Source: Echinicola salinicaeni (lineage in GTDB: Bacteria; Bacteroidota; Bacteroidia; Cytophagales; Cyclobacteriaceae). From it: 64,000 nucleotides of DNA. Where the stretch lies: positions 62,001-126,000 of the forward strand of contig NZ_JACODZ010000004.1 of the NCBI RefSeq assembly GCF_014280965.1, written 5' to 3'. The position numbers were made by a program, and so were the translations under genes. The stretch's first letter is position 1, and each line of letters begins with the position of its first letter. The notes under the pieces were generated by a model that saw only the letters and a list, made by a program, of their open reading frames with translations, was not told the DNA's origin and ran no database searches. Shown one piece after another: positions 34,476-44,376 of the stretch.

Positions 34476-36038
34476 ATGCAAAAATTTAAAATTCTCTGGG
34501 CAGATGATGAGATTGACCTACTTAAGCCTCATATCATGTTTTTGGAGCAAAAAGGATACGAAATCACTACCGTCAACAGTGGCAATGATGCAGTTGAAAT
34601 GGTGGAAAACTCCAATTATGATGTGATATTTTTAGATGAAATGATGCCTGGGATGACTGGTTTGGAGACTTTACAGCAAGTCAAAATACTGAAGCCTCAG
34701 ACTCCAGTGGTAATGATTACCAAAAGTGAAGAAGAGCATATCATGGACGATGCAATTGGGGGTAAGATAGCTGATTACCTGATTAAGCCCATTAACCCAA
34801 GCCAGATTTTATTGTCGGTAAAAAAGATTCTTCAAAACAAACAACTGATCAGTGAGAAGACAAATATGTCCTATCAACAGGATTTTTCTCGGATCAGTAT
34901 GGCCTATAATGATGCCATTGATCATGAAGAATGGGCAGATATTTACAAGAAGTTGACTTATTGGGAATTGGAGATTGATAAGACAGAAAATAAAAGCATG
35001 CAGGAAGTTTTGGATACACAGAAATCCGAAGCCAATGCCAACTTTGCCCGGTTTATCAAAGATAATTATTTGGATTGGCTCAATGATGCTGATGCTGATA
35101 AGCCCATTTTGTCACATAGGGTAATGAAGGAAAAAGTCTTTCCCCATCTTCAAGATAGCAATAAACCCTTGTTTTTCGTGGTCATCGATAATCTGAGATT
35201 GGATCAGTGGGAAATTATAGAACCTCTGTTAAGTGATTATTTTAACGTTAAATCTGAGGATACTTATTATAGTATTTTGCCTACGACTACAGCTTATGCA
35301 AGAAATGCCCTTTTCAGTGGAATGATGCCATTGGATATGGCCAGATTCCATCCTGATTTGTGGGAAGGAGAAGATACTGATGAGGGGAAAAATAACCATG
35401 AAAAAGAATTTTTGGAAGTTAATTTGAAGAAAAACAGGCTTCAGTCAAAATTCAGTTATCATAAAATTTTACAGGCAAGCCAGGGTAAATCAGTTCTGGA
35501 GCAGTTTCAAAATTTGATGAATAATGACCTGAATGTTTTGGTTTATAATTTTGTGGATATGATGTCACATGCCAGAACGGATATGAAAATGATCAGGGAG
35601 CTTGCTCCTGATGAGTCAGCTTATAGGTCTATCACAGAAAGCTGGTTCCTGCATAGTTCACTATTCGAATTATTTAAGAAGGTCAGTGAAGCCGGCTGTG
35701 ATGTGATCGTGACCACTGATCATGGGACGAAAAGGGTGAACAGACCATATAAAATTATAGGTGACAGAAAGGTAACTACTAACTTAAGGTACAAACAAGG
35801 GAAAAACCTGAATTTCGAATCCGGAAAGGTTTTTGAGATCAGCAGGCCTGAGGAAGCCAAATTGCCGAGATTTAATGTTTCCACGAGCTATGTTTTTGCG
35901 GTAGAAGATTATTTCTTTGCATATCCGAACAATTACAATTATTATGTAAATTACTACAAAGATACATTCCAACATGGAGGGGTTTCTTTGGAGGAGGTAA
36001 TTGTACCAATTATGCACCTTTCACCAAAGCAGTATTAA
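34476..36038 (+). CDS. porX: PorX-type response regulator with PglZ domain
   Basis: 520 residues from ATG 34476. The receiver domain (about 1-120) has ADDEID near residue 10, the phosphoacceptor Asp in VIFLDEMMPGMTG, and the conserved Lys in IKPINPSQ. The C-terminal PglZ/alkaline-phosphatase-like domain (about 210-515) has VVIDNLRLDQW, TTTAYARNALFSG, and VTTDHGTKR, which hold metal ligands. PorX with the kinase PorY controls the type IX secretion system, and its PglZ domain cleaves oligonucleotides. It diverges from the HD/lpx operon with only 66 bases between starts, and tsaE follows. Confidence 0.95.
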   Translation: MQKFKILWADDEIDLLKPHIMFLEQKGYEITTVNSGNDAVEMVENSNYDVIFLDEMMPGMTGLETLQQVKILKPQTPVVMITKSEEEHIMDDAIGGKIADYLIKPINPSQILLSVKKILQNKQLISEKTNMSYQQDFSRISMAYNDAIDHEEWADIYKKLTYWELEIDKTENKSMQEVLDTQKSEANANFARFIKDNYLDWLNDADADKPILSHRVMKEKVFPHLQDSNKPLFFVVIDNLRLDQWEIIEPLLSDYFNVKSEDTYYSILPTTTAYARNALFSGMMPLDMARFHPDLWEGEDTDEGKNNHEKEFLEVNLKKNRLQSKFSYHKILQASQGKSVLEQFQNLMNNDLNVLVYNFVDMMSHARTDMKMIRELAPDESAYRSITESWFLHSSLFELFKKVSEAGCDVIVTTDHGTKRVNRPYKIIGDRKVTTNLRYKQGKNLNFESGKVFEISRPEEAKLPRFNVSTSYVFAVEDYFFAYPNNYNYYVNYYKDTFQHGGVSLEEVIVPIMHLSPKQY

Positions 36039-36045
36039 GGAAACA

Positions 36046-36480
36046 TTGAAAAAGATTAAATGTGAAGATAAAAGCCAACTGCCCGAAGTAGCCAAACGGA
36101 TCATTGAAACATGTGAAGATTTGTCCATTTGGGTGTTTATGGGGAATATGGGGGCTGGAAAAACTACCTTGATTAAAGCCATTGCCAAGGCATTTGGTGT
36201 GGGAGATCTAGTTAGCAGCCCATCTTTTTCCATAGTCAATGAATATGAGAATGAGCAGGGAGAAGTTTTTTATCACTTTGATTTCTATAGGGTAGAGGAA
36301 CAGGAAGAGGTGCTGGAGATAGGAGTTGACGAGTATTTCTATAGTGGTCGATATTGTTGGTTGGAGTGGGCCGAAAAAATTCCGGATTACCTCCCAGAGG
36401 AATTTTATTTGATTTCTATTGAAGTCACTGGAGAAGAAACAAGGGAAATTAGTATAAAAAAGATACAGGATGGGAGCTAA
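36046..36480 (+). CDS. tsaE: tRNA threonylcarbamoyladenosine biosynthesis ATPase TsaE
   Basis: 144 residues from TTG 36046, chosen because it follows the porX stop by seven bases and gives the normal length. A longer frame from 36001 would overlap porX. Walker A is GNMGAGKTTLIKAI, and the Walker B-like DFYRVEEQEE and WLEWAEKIPDYLP segments are typical for TsaE. The protein helps TsaB/TsaD make t6A in ANN-decoding tRNAs. It is cotranscribed with porX and overlaps the next gene by 11 bases. Confidence 0.94.
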   Translation: MKKIKCEDKSQLPEVAKRIIETCEDLSIWVFMGNMGAGKTTLIKAIAKAFGVGDLVSSPSFSIVNEYENEQGEVFYHFDFYRVEEQEEVLEIGVDEYFYSGRYCWLEWAEKIPDYLPEEFYLISIEVTGEETREISIKKIQDGS

Positions 36481-37687
36481 AATGGCAGAGATAAGCAAAG
36501 AGGCAGGAATATATCCCAAAGAAGCCTTGGCCAGGGTCAAAAGCTCTGATCATTCGATTTTGATAGGATTGCCGAAGGAAAACGAGGCGCATGAAAAAAG
36601 GATGGTGCTTACTCCAGAAGCAGTAGCATTGCTGGTTAACAATAACCAGCGGGTGATCGTGGAGTCAGGGGCTGGTCGTGCTTCCAAGTTTTCCGATAAG
36701 GAGTATGCCGACGCAGGAGCTAAGGTCGTTTATTCTTCCAAAGAAGCATTTGAAGCGGAAGTAGTGCTGAAAGTAGAACCACCTTCATTGGAAGAAATAG
36801 CATATATGACCCCTGGTAGCTGCTTGATTTCTGCATTGCAATTAGGGAAGCAAAAGGCCGAGTATATTCATTCACTCAACAGGAAAAAGATTACTGCTGT
36901 TTCATTTGAGAATTTAGAGGACAAGGTAGGAGGGATGCCTGTGGTACGAGCAATGAGTGAGATTGCAGGAAGCACGGTAATGCTTATTGCCGCCGAATAT
37001 TTGAGCAGTGAGAAAAAAGGAGGGAAAGGCTTGATTCTTGGGGGGATCACAGGAGTTCCTCCGACACAAGTGGTTATTATAGGTGCAGGAACTGTTGCGG
37101 AGTATGCTGCAAGGACTGGGCTTGGACTAGGCGCAAGTATCAAGATTTTTGATAATCATCTATATAAGCTTAGGCGAATCAAGCAGCTTCTTGGGCAACA
37201 GGTATATACTTCAACAATAGATAATTTTACTTTGGGTGAAGCGCTTAAGGAAGCCGATGTGGTGATTGGTGCCTTAAGGGCTGAAAAAGGACGGTCAAAG
37301 GTAGTCGTTTCAGAAGAGATGGTTGCAGCGATGATGCCTGGAAGTGTGTTGATCGATGTAAGTATTGATCAGGGAGGCTGTATAGAGACTTCCAGAATGA
37401 CTTCCCATGAAAAACCAGCCTATAGTTTATACGATATTATTCATTATTGTGTGCCCAATATTGCTTCAAGGGTTTCCAGGACTGCTTCAGTTTCTCTGAG
37501 TAATATTTTTACGCCAATACTTTTGCAAATGGCAGATTTGGGCGGTGCTGAGGAAATGATTTTTAATTATAAGTGGTTTATGAAGGGGGTTTATACTTAT
37601 AGGGGAAGCCTAACAAATGCTCATTTAGGGAGAAAGTTCCAAATGAATCATAAGGAGCTTCAATTGTTATTGGCAGCGCGGTATTAG
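36470..37687 (+). CDS. ald: Alanine dehydrogenase (AlaDH/PNT family)
   Basis: 405 residues from ATG 36470; ATG 36482 is an alternative. The N-terminal part has GLPKENEAHEKRMVLTPEAV and the family's signature Lys/His region. The NAD-binding Rossmann motif is VVIIGAGTVAEYAART (about residue 200). It converts alanine plus NAD to pyruvate and ammonia, or the reverse. It is a little longer than typical Ald (about 370) because of its N-terminal extension of about 25 residues, as in Bacteroidetes members. It ends convergent with a receiver gene, overlapping it by four bases. Confidence 0.93.
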   Translation: MGAKMAEISKEAGIYPKEALARVKSSDHSILIGLPKENEAHEKRMVLTPEAVALLVNNNQRVIVESGAGRASKFSDKEYADAGAKVVYSSKEAFEAEVVLKVEPPSLEEIAYMTPGSCLISALQLGKQKAEYIHSLNRKKITAVSFENLEDKVGGMPVVRAMSEIAGSTVMLIAAEYLSSEKKGGKGLILGGITGVPPTQVVIIGAGTVAEYAARTGLGLGASIKIFDNHLYKLRRIKQLLGQQVYTSTIDNFTLGEALKEADVVIGALRAEKGRSKVVVSEEMVAAMMPGSVLIDVSIDQGGCIETSRMTSHEKPAYSLYDIIHYCVPNIASRVSRTASVSLSNIFTPILLQMADLGGAEEMIFNYKWFMKGVYTYRGSLTNAHLGRKFQMNHKELQLLLAARY

Positions 37688-38157
37688 GATAGCAACTTTT
37701 GACGTAATAGGAATTCCAATTGCTCGTTGGCTTTGATGAGGTCATCAGTAAGTTTTTTGTTTTCCTTTCGAAGGGAAAAAACCTCGTAAGCGTTTTTGAT
37801 CACTGTTTTCATATAATCCTCTTCCCAAGGTTTGGTGAGGTAATGGTACACTTGCCCTTTGTTGATTGCATCGATTACAGCTTGGATATCGGTATAACCA
37901 GTTAATAAAATCCTAATCGGGTCGGGGTAAAGAGGTATAATGGATTCCAGGAATTCCACACCCGTTTCTTCCGGCATCCTTTGGTCTGTAATGATGAGGT
38001 CGATTTCCTTAGATTTTAAAATTTCTCTTCCTTCCTCAGCAGAAATTGCAAGGTGGACTTTGTACTCACGTCTAAAAGTAGCTTTAAATGCTTGAAGGTT
38101 GTTTTCTTCATCATCTACATAAAGAATTCGTATTTTTTCTTTTGTCGATTCACTCAT
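37684..38157 (-). CDS. Single-domain response regulator with C-terminal coiled coil
   Basis: 157 residues. Receiver with VDDEENN, phosphoacceptor Asp in LIITDQRMPEETG, and Lys in TKPWEEDYM. The DQRMP and LLTGYTD motifs are typical of RpfG-type receivers. After about residue 120 only a coiled coil (KENKKLTDDLIKANEQLEF) remains. It is very similar to the receiver domain of the hybrid protein at 42336-43418, so it may be the phosphate acceptor of the kinases in that operon. It has no output domain and probably acts by protein contact. Confidence 0.9.
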   Translation of the reverse strand: MSESTKEKIRILYVDDEENNLQAFKATFRREYKVHLAISAEEGREILKSKEIDLIITDQRMPEETGVEFLESIIPLYPDPIRILLTGYTDIQAVIDAINKGQVYHYLTKPWEEDYMKTVIKNAYEVFSLRKENKKLTDDLIKANEQLEFLLRQKLLS

Positions 38158-38400
38158 GTGCTAATCTTTGAATTCAATGCTTACCTTGGTGAGATATGCG
38201 GCATTTAGTTTGAATTGGAACAAATATTTTTTAATCTAGTACAAATATATGTCTAAAACTGTCATCCATACTCAATTTAAGTAAATCTATTTAGAATTTT
38301 CGGTTTTTTTTCGAGTGATTTTTTTCTTTTTTCATTTAATTACAATGTCAATAATATAACTTTACTTGCGTTTGACATAAGAAATATCACCAAGGTATAA

Positions 38401-39510
38401 ATGAAATTGAATTTTATAAAAGGATCAAATCCAAATTGGGAGGCGATAATATTGCCCGCAGAGCCTAACAATGAGGAAGAAGTTAAGCTGTTAGAGGAGT
38501 TGAAAAATGATCCAGTGGTAGAGAAAATCGACCATTTGGATGGTCAGATGGCTGAATTGATCAAGATAAACCATCCGCAGGATGGTTTAAGTGATGATGA
38601 GTTGGCTCCAATGGTTAAAGAATTTTTTGCTAATCAACCCAGGGATAAGTATGGTTGCTGGGTTTATTATCATTGGAGAAGACAGCTGGTCCGTCTCCTT
38701 TCAAAGGAAGATTTTGTTCAAGTGAGGACATCCAGGAACCAGTACAAAATCACCAAAGAAGAGCAAGAGCTATTATCAACCAAAAAAATTGGGGTGATTG
38801 GTCTATCTGTAGGACAAAGTGTAGCTCTTAGTTTGGCAATGGAAAGGTCCTTTGGAGAATTGAGGATAGCTGATTTTGACACGCTGGAATTAAGCAATAT
38901 GAATAGGATCAGGACTGGAGTTTATCACCTTGGTGTGAAAAAGGCCTGGATGGTTTCCAGGGAAATAGCAGAGATTGATCCTTTTTTGAAAGTGGTTATT
39001 TATGAGGAGGGGATTACTGATGACAATATAAATGAGTTTTTTGAAAGCAACGGAGGCCTAGATTTATTGGTTGAGGAGTGTGATAGTCTTCCAGTAAAAA
39101 TAAAGAGTAGGATAAAAGCCAAATCCCTAAAAATACCTGTAATCATGGATACAAGTGATCGGGGGCTAATGGATATTGAGCGATTTGACGATGAACCCCA
39201 AAGACCCATTTTCCATGGATTTCTTGAGGAATTTGGCGAAGAAAATGAATTGGCAGAAATTTTACAAGAGAGGTATAAAGAAATTTTAATGTCAATTTTG
39301 GATTTTGACCAGTTGTCCGAAAGGCTAAAGATGAGTATGGAACAGATAGGTAAAACAATAACGACATGGCCTCAATTGGCTTCCTCTGTAATTATGGGAG
39401 GAGCAATGGGAGCTCATTATGCTCGAATGATCTTGCTGAACCAAAAAGTCCCTTCGAAAAGGTTTTATGTTGATTTGGAAGAGGTAATAGGTGGTTTAGA
39501 TGAAGGTTAG
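38401..39510 (+). CDS. ThiF/E1-like adenylyltransferase of a sensor-linked operon
   Basis: 369 residues. An N-terminal region of about 120 residues without a known fold precedes the ThiF domain. The nucleotide site is GVIGLSVGQSVAL (a variant of GxGxxG), followed by ADFDTLELSNMNR with the conserved Asp and Arg of E1 enzymes. VEECDSL takes the position of the Mg-binding Asp, and no catalytic CxxC zinc pairs are seen. Related proteins are annotated as Rv1355c/MoeY-like, but the nitroreductase half is missing here. It likely adenylates a carboxylate. It overlaps the next gene by 11 bases in an operon with two histidine kinases. Substrate unknown. Confidence 0.85.
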   Translation: MKLNFIKGSNPNWEAIILPAEPNNEEEVKLLEELKNDPVVEKIDHLDGQMAELIKINHPQDGLSDDELAPMVKEFFANQPRDKYGCWVYYHWRRQLVRLLSKEDFVQVRTSRNQYKITKEEQELLSTKKIGVIGLSVGQSVALSLAMERSFGELRIADFDTLELSNMNRIRTGVYHLGVKKAWMVSREIAEIDPFLKVVIYEEGITDDNINEFFESNGGLDLLVEECDSLPVKIKSRIKAKSLKIPVIMDTSDRGLMDIERFDDEPQRPIFHGFLEEFGEENELAEILQERYKEILMSILDFDQLSERLKMSMEQIGKTITTWPQLASSVIMGGAMGAHYARMILLNQKVPSKRFYVDLEEVIGGLDEG

Positions 39511-40186
39511 GATAAAAGCAATCAGAGCCATAAGCGATACTACAACAACAGACAAGTATATTGACGGACATTTCTCTGTATTGGAATCCTATGGTGTCAC
39601 TAAGGTGACTTCTGCGGACAGGTCTTGGGTAGAAAATCCTAATGTATACCTATTGGTAGTTGAATCAGAAGATGGTTCGCAGGTTTTTGGTGGGGGAAGA
39701 GTACAGATTAAATGTGATAAATTTCAATTGCCCTTGGAACCAGCGATCAGAGAAAAGGATACAAGGATAATTGAACATATGTCCGAATTTGAGGACTTGG
39801 AAGTAGCAGAACTTTGTGGTGTATGGAATTCAAGAGAGATAGCTGGGTATGGGATTGGTAGCATATTTTTAATCAGAGCAGGTGTAGCGGTAGCTTCTCT
39901 ACTTGGTTTAAAGTGTTTAATGGGGTTTTGTTCCCCTTTTACAGTGGCAAGGTGCCAGACTTTAGGCTTTAAGGTGATAGAAGATTTGGGAGACAAGGGT
40001 ACTTTTTTGTATCCTAAAGAGGGGCTGATAGCAACGATTTTGGATATTAAAGATCTCCATGAATTACCAAATGCATTGTGTGAAGAAAGAGAAAAAATTA
40101 ATTTTCTTCGTGAAAATCCTTGTCATTCAGCAAATGAGAGTAGTGAGAAAGGGGAGTTTACTATAATTTATGATTTAAAAATTTAG
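39500..40186 (+). CDS. GNAT-like acyltransferase partner of the ThiF protein
   Basis: 228 residues. The middle (about 95-165) has a GNAT-like pattern: a central strand VAELCGVWN, a loop with GYGIGSIFLIRAGVAVA in the acetyl/acyl-CoA position, and a late TLGFKVIEDLG element near the end of the fold. This resembles N-acyl amino acid or LuxI-type synthases in outline only. It is coupled to the ThiF gene by an 11-base overlap and followed by a 7TMR-DISM kinase gene after nine bases. Together they suggest a small-molecule maker. The fold call is moderate. Confidence 0.55.
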   Translation: MKVRIKAIRAISDTTTTDKYIDGHFSVLESYGVTKVTSADRSWVENPNVYLLVVESEDGSQVFGGGRVQIKCDKFQLPLEPAIREKDTRIIEHMSEFEDLEVAELCGVWNSREIAGYGIGSIFLIRAGVAVASLLGLKCLMGFCSPFTVARCQTLGFKVIEDLGDKGTFLYPKEGLIATILDIKDLHELPNALCEEREKINFLRENPCHSANESSEKGEFTIIYDLKI

Positions 40187-40195
40187 TTTGATAAG

Positions 40196-42346
40196 ATGAA
40201 GCTGTTAAGAATACTGTCTGCAACCAGTAAGTTTATCGTATTATTTTGTTTATCGGCCTTAGTATTCCTATTTGGATCTTGTTCAGGATCGGAGCAGCAT
40301 GATGCAAACTCAAAAATGAGCATTGAAAAACTCAGCTTGCTGGAACAAAAGGGCGAAAGTTTTGCAGACTATACAGTTAAAGAAGAATTGAAAATACAGG
40401 GGGGCGTAGATTTAGGGATCATAAAGGATACAATTTTTGTAAAGGTTCAGTTGAACAGGGGGAGCTTGTCACCGGAGGACCCTTTGGTTTTGGAAGCGAA
40501 GACTCCATCTATTCGCTTTATAGAGCTATTTCAAAAAAGTGAAAATGGTGATTATGTTTCTTTAGGAAAGAAGGGGACTAGCATGATCGGTGAATTTAGC
40601 TTGATTGAAAGCAATTTTTCTCCTGCGTTTGAGGTTGATAGGTTGGGATCAGGGGATTTTATTTTTAAAATATATTCACATGAACCATTGGTTGTTGATA
40701 TCTCAACTTATAAGAAGCGGGATTTTGCAAGCTATAATGCCAATAGGAGCATATTGTTCAATATCTATATTGGGATTATGCTCGCTTTATTTTTATACAA
40801 CCTGATTTTGTACTTCTCCGTCAGTGACAAGGTTTATCTGGTTTATTGTTTATATACCTTGTTTATTACTTTGGCACAGCTTTCTTTGGCAGGATACTCT
40901 TCTTTGGTGATTTTTAAGTCAAATTATGCGCTCTATGAAAGTAGCATTGTCCTCTTTTCCGGTATGTCAGGGCTTTTTGCAGTTATGTTTATTCGGATCT
41001 TTTTAAAGACTCCTAGAATAATACCAGTTCTTGATAAGGTTTTGCTGTTGATAGGAGGGATTTATTTGATTGTATTGGTATCTAGACTATTTTCTTTCAT
41101 TGAGATCAGTTATAGGTTAACGGATTTGGCTGGTATGTTAGTGGCCATTTTCTTTTTTTGGTCAGGTGTGCTGACTGCAAAAAAAGGTTACAGACCGGCA
41201 ATTTACTTTTTGATAGCTTGGTCATTTTTCTTGATTGGAGTAGTCCTTTTCGTATTGAAGAATTTGGGGATAGCTGTTTTTCCTGAATTAGCTAGTTTCC
41301 CCATGTTGATAGGTACTGCATTGGAGGCCATATTACTTTCGCTGGCATTGGCGAACAGGATAAATATTTTAAAAAAGGAAAAGGAGCAGGAGCAACAAAA
41401 AACATTCCATGCGCTGAAGGAAAATGAAAGGTTGATCAAGGAACAGAATGTTATTTTGGAGGAAAAAGTTAAATTGAGGACGGAGGAATTGGAAAAAACG
41501 CTAAACAATCTTCAAAATACCCAAACCCAATTGGTCAATCAGGAAAAGATGGCTTCTCTTGGGCAGTTGACTGCTGGAATTGCGCATGAGATCAATAATC
41601 CGATCAATTTTGTCAGTTCCAATGTGTCCCCTTTGAAAAGGGATATAAAGGATATTATAGAGATTGTAGATGCTTATAGAGAGAAAGGCAAGTCTGAGTT
41701 TTCAAAGGAATCCCTTGAGGATCTTCAAGAACTGGAGGAAGATCTTGAGTTCGATTATTTGATAGAAGAGATTGGTTTATTGTTAAAGGGCATGGAAGAC
41801 GGAGCAAAGAGAACCGTCGAAATTGTCAAGGGACTAAGGTTGTTTTCTAGGGTGGACGAACAAGATGTTAAAAAAGTAGATCTACATGATGGGATCAATA
41901 GTACTTTGGTGCTACTAAACAGTACCATGGGTAAGATTGAAATTAGAAAGGAGTATGGGAATATACCAATGGTAGAATGTTTGGCTGGCAAGATCAACCA
42001 AGTGTTCATGAATATTATTAGCAACGCTATACAAGCTTTAGGTGAGCAAGGGAGTGAAAACCCTGCTCCTGAGATTTTAATAAAAACAATATCCCAAAAT
42101 GGGAATGTCATATTGGAGATAGGAGACAATGGTCCTGGCATGCCAGAACATGTCCGAGAAAGAATTTTTGAACCCTTTTTTACGACAAAGGCTGTAGGGA
42201 AGGGAACTGGTTTGGGCTTATCAATTGTGTATAAGATTATCGAAAATCATAAAGGTACATTAGACGTAATTACCGAGCCCGGAAAAGGAAGCAAATTTGT
42301 AATTAAGTTACCTGTATATCAAAAGACACCTAAAAATGAGCAGTAA
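40196..42346 (+). CDS. 7TMR-DISM sensor histidine kinase
   Basis: 716 residues. The N-terminus has a signal or lipoprotein-like segment ([10 protein letters not shown]), then a beta-rich extracytoplasmic sensor domain (7TMR-DISMED-like, about 35-180). Seven membrane helices (about 190-395) and a coiled coil (about 400-450) lead to the HisKA domain with His in [15 protein letters not shown] and the ATPase domain ([31 protein letters not shown]). The DISM receptors bind carbohydrate or other small molecules. Its end overlaps the next gene by 11 bases, and the kinase probably phosphorylates that receiver or the one at 37684. Confidence 0.92.
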   Translation: MKLLRILSATSKFIVLFCLSALVFLFGSCSGSEQHDANSKMSIEKLSLLEQKGESFADYTVKEELKIQGGVDLGIIKDTIFVKVQLNRGSLSPEDPLVLEAKTPSIRFIELFQKSENGDYVSLGKKGTSMIGEFSLIESNFSPAFEVDRLGSGDFIFKIYSHEPLVVDISTYKKRDFASYNANRSILFNIYIGIMLALFLYNLILYFSVSDKVYLVYCLYTLFITLAQLSLAGYSSLVIFKSNYALYESSIVLFSGMSGLFAVMFIRIFLKTPRIIPVLDKVLLLIGGIYLIVLVSRLFSFIEISYRLTDLAGMLVAIFFFWSGVLTAKKGYRPAIYFLIAWSFFLIGVVLFVLKNLGIAVFPELASFPMLIGTALEAILLSLALANRINILKKEKEQEQQKTFHALKENERLIKEQNVILEEKVKLRTEELEKTLNNLQNTQTQLVNQEKMASLGQLTAGIAHEINNPINFVSSNVSPLKRDIKDIIEIVDAYREKGKSEFSKESLEDLQELEEDLEFDYLIEEIGLLLKGMEDGAKRTVEIVKGLRLFSRVDEQDVKKVDLHDGINSTLVLLNSTMGKIEIRKEYGNIPMVECLAGKINQVFMNIISNAIQALGEQGSENPAPEILIKTISQNGNVILEIGDNGPGMPEHVRERIFEPFFTTKAVGKGTGLGLSIVYKIIENHKGTLDVITEPGKGSKFVIKLPVYQKTPKNEQ

Positions 42347-43418
42347 AATCCATGTTTTATATTTAGACGACGAGGATAATAATCTACACTCGTTCAAGGC
42401 CAGCCTCCGAAAGGATTTTAAAATTTTTACGGCCATAAATGCTGAGGAAGGTTTGAAGAAGGCTCGTGAAAATGATATTCATGTGGTTATTGCAGACCAG
42501 AGAATGCCCGGGATGACAGGAGTGGAATTTTTTGAGAAATTGGTTGAAATAAAGCCAGATCCAATCCGTATTTTGCTGACTGGATATTCAGATATTGCCA
42601 GTGTCATTGATGCCATCAATAAGGGTGAGGTATATAGGTTTATCGACAAGCCATGGAATATTGAGCAAATTAAAAATGCTATTAAAACAGCTGCTGATAT
42701 TTATTTTACAAGGAAGGAACTCAAGGAAAAAAATCAGCGATTGGAGAAAATGCATTCCGAGATGAACCAATTTGTCTACAGTCTTTCTCATGAGCTTAGA
42801 GGGCCTCTGATGAGTATTTCAGGAGTTTCCAAATTGGCAAAGATGGAATGTACAGATAATCGAATATTGGAGTATTTTGAAATGATCGATTCGGCAACTT
42901 TTAAGCTGGATGATTTTATCTATAAAATGCTCGATTTTTATCGTTCTACTAAAATCGACAATGTAATCACTTCCATTGATTTTAATGAGTTGCTGGAACA
43001 ACAGTATGAAGCTTATAATAATAAATGGGACCTCAGCGATATTCAGCTAGAAGTCAATATTCATCAAGAAGAGAATTTTGATTCTGATGAGGCAAAGCTA
43101 CGGGTGATATTCAATAACCTTTTCAGTAATGCTTTTAAGTTTCAGCAGGAGGGGAATCCGGATAAATTTATCAAGGTGGATGTCCAAGTTCGGGGGGGCA
43201 AGGCAATTATAGAGGTTTCTGATAATGGCATCGGTATAGATGAAAAATATCAAAACGAGGTGTTTGAATTGTTTCACAGGGCTACACAGAAAAATGTGGG
43301 GGCAGGTATAGGTTTATATATGGTAAAGGAATCAGTAGAACAGCTGGAGGGAGACATAGCCTTGCATTCTGCAGTTGGTGGAGGTACTTCTTTTAAGATT
43401 ACCATCCCCTCTTTATGA
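42336..43418 (+). CDS. Receiver-histidine kinase hybrid, cytoplasmic
   Basis: 360 residues. The receiver domain (about 1-125) has LDDEDNN, Asp in VVIADQRMPGMTG, and Lys in DKPWNIEQ. A coiled coil (125-145) leads to the HisKA-like segment FVYSLSHELRGPLMS with the phosphorylated His, then an ATPase domain (NNLFSNAFKF, DNGIGID, GAGIGLYMVKE). It has no membrane segment. As the last gene of the operon it may relay from the 7TMR-DISM kinase. Its receiver is a close paralogue of 37684-38157. Confidence 0.92.
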   Translation: MSSKIHVLYLDDEDNNLHSFKASLRKDFKIFTAINAEEGLKKARENDIHVVIADQRMPGMTGVEFFEKLVEIKPDPIRILLTGYSDIASVIDAINKGEVYRFIDKPWNIEQIKNAIKTAADIYFTRKELKEKNQRLEKMHSEMNQFVYSLSHELRGPLMSISGVSKLAKMECTDNRILEYFEMIDSATFKLDDFIYKMLDFYRSTKIDNVITSIDFNELLEQQYEAYNNKWDLSDIQLEVNIHQEENFDSDEAKLRVIFNNLFSNAFKFQQEGNPDKFIKVDVQVRGGKAIIEVSDNGIGIDEKYQNEVFELFHRATQKNVGAGIGLYMVKESVEQLEGDIALHSAVGGGTSFKITIPSL

Positions 43419-43494
43419 TAATGAAATAGAAAAAGGAGCTGGCCTTATGAAGCGCCCCCAAAAAGTTAGGTACTTATTTGGGAGCATTTTTATT

Positions 43495-44211
43495 TTATTC
43501 AGTAAAGTTAAAGATAACCAATACCTGGTCGTTGAGTTTTTGCTCTTCGGGAGAGAATGTAGGTGGGGCTGCATCTGTCCCTCTTATTTGAGCCTTCATG
43601 TATTCCATTTGTACTGGTCTTGGAGAAAAATTTTGCTGACTACTGTAGTCGATTTTGAAAACCTTTATGTTTTTTAGGTCCATTGTGGCGGCAATTAATT
43701 CAGCTTTTTCTCGTGCATCTTCAAGCGCAGAGGTAAGGAGGTCTTTTTCGTACTTTTTCTGCATTTCTTCAGATACCACGAAAGAGACATGGAACATGAT
43801 TTCTTCGCTTTTGTTCAGTTTTTCCACTAGGGAGACTAGGTCCTCTTCTGGGGATTTGACTATGATTTTGATGTTTTGAGAGGCTACATAACCACTGTCC
43901 TTTGAACTTCCTTGGCGATAAATTCTGTTTTGTCTTATTCTGTATTGATTGGTTGAAAACTCTAAGTCAGTAATTTTACTTGAATTGATCAGTTTTTCTA
44001 TTCCTTTGGTTTGTTTATTTAAGGCAGCGGCAGCTTCAGATGCTGACATGGCTATTTTTTCCAAGTTGATAGAAATGATTGCCTGATCGGGCTTGATGCT
44101 GATTTCACTTTTTCCACTAACCTGAATAGTGTTGGAATTACTTGCGGATTGTGCCTTGCTGGCTGAGAACCCCGTCAGTAAAAGGGTGAATATTATAAGT
44201 ACTTTTTTCAT
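43495..44211 (-). CDS. SIMPL domain (DUF541) periplasmic protein
   Basis: 238 residues with a signal peptide ending SKAQS (residue 21). The SIMPL fold begins with IQVSGKSEISIKPDQAIISI. Ala-rich helices follow with EDAREKAELIAATM, typical of the family. Members (YggE-like) are linked to oxidative stress, but no enzymatic activity is known. It is a single gene, divergent from ppa. Confidence 0.9.
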   Translation of the reverse strand: MKKVLIIFTLLLTGFSASKAQSASNSNTIQVSGKSEISIKPDQAIISINLEKIAMSASEAAAALNKQTKGIEKLINSSKITDLEFSTNQYRIRQNRIYRQGSSKDSGYVASQNIKIIVKSPEEDLVSLVEKLNKSEEIMFHVSFVVSEEMQKKYEKDLLTSALEDAREKAELIAATMDLKNIKVFKIDYSSQQNFSPRPVQMEYMKAQIRGTDAAPPTFSPEEQKLNDQVLVIFNFTE

Positions 44212-44376
44212 GATATATAAAAATGGTTACACCTACTAAACGGCAAAACATAGGCCATAATAACAGGGTGGGTGAAAAAAATGTGTCAAATTCTTTTTTT
44301 TTACTTTGTTAACAAGCCAAATGGCAGTAATTTGCCGGCCGTTTCAGTCATTATGAATGTAAAAAAAGTTTTTAAT

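Noticed and set aside
43375-43677. 100-codon plus-strand frame after the hybrid kinase
   Set aside because: It overlaps the ends of the kinase gene and the convergent SIMPL gene in other frames and resembles no family.
44272-44376. N-terminal extension of the pyrophosphatase from ATG 44272
   Set aside because: The extra residues look like translated promoter DNA and homologues start at the NPWHDV segment.
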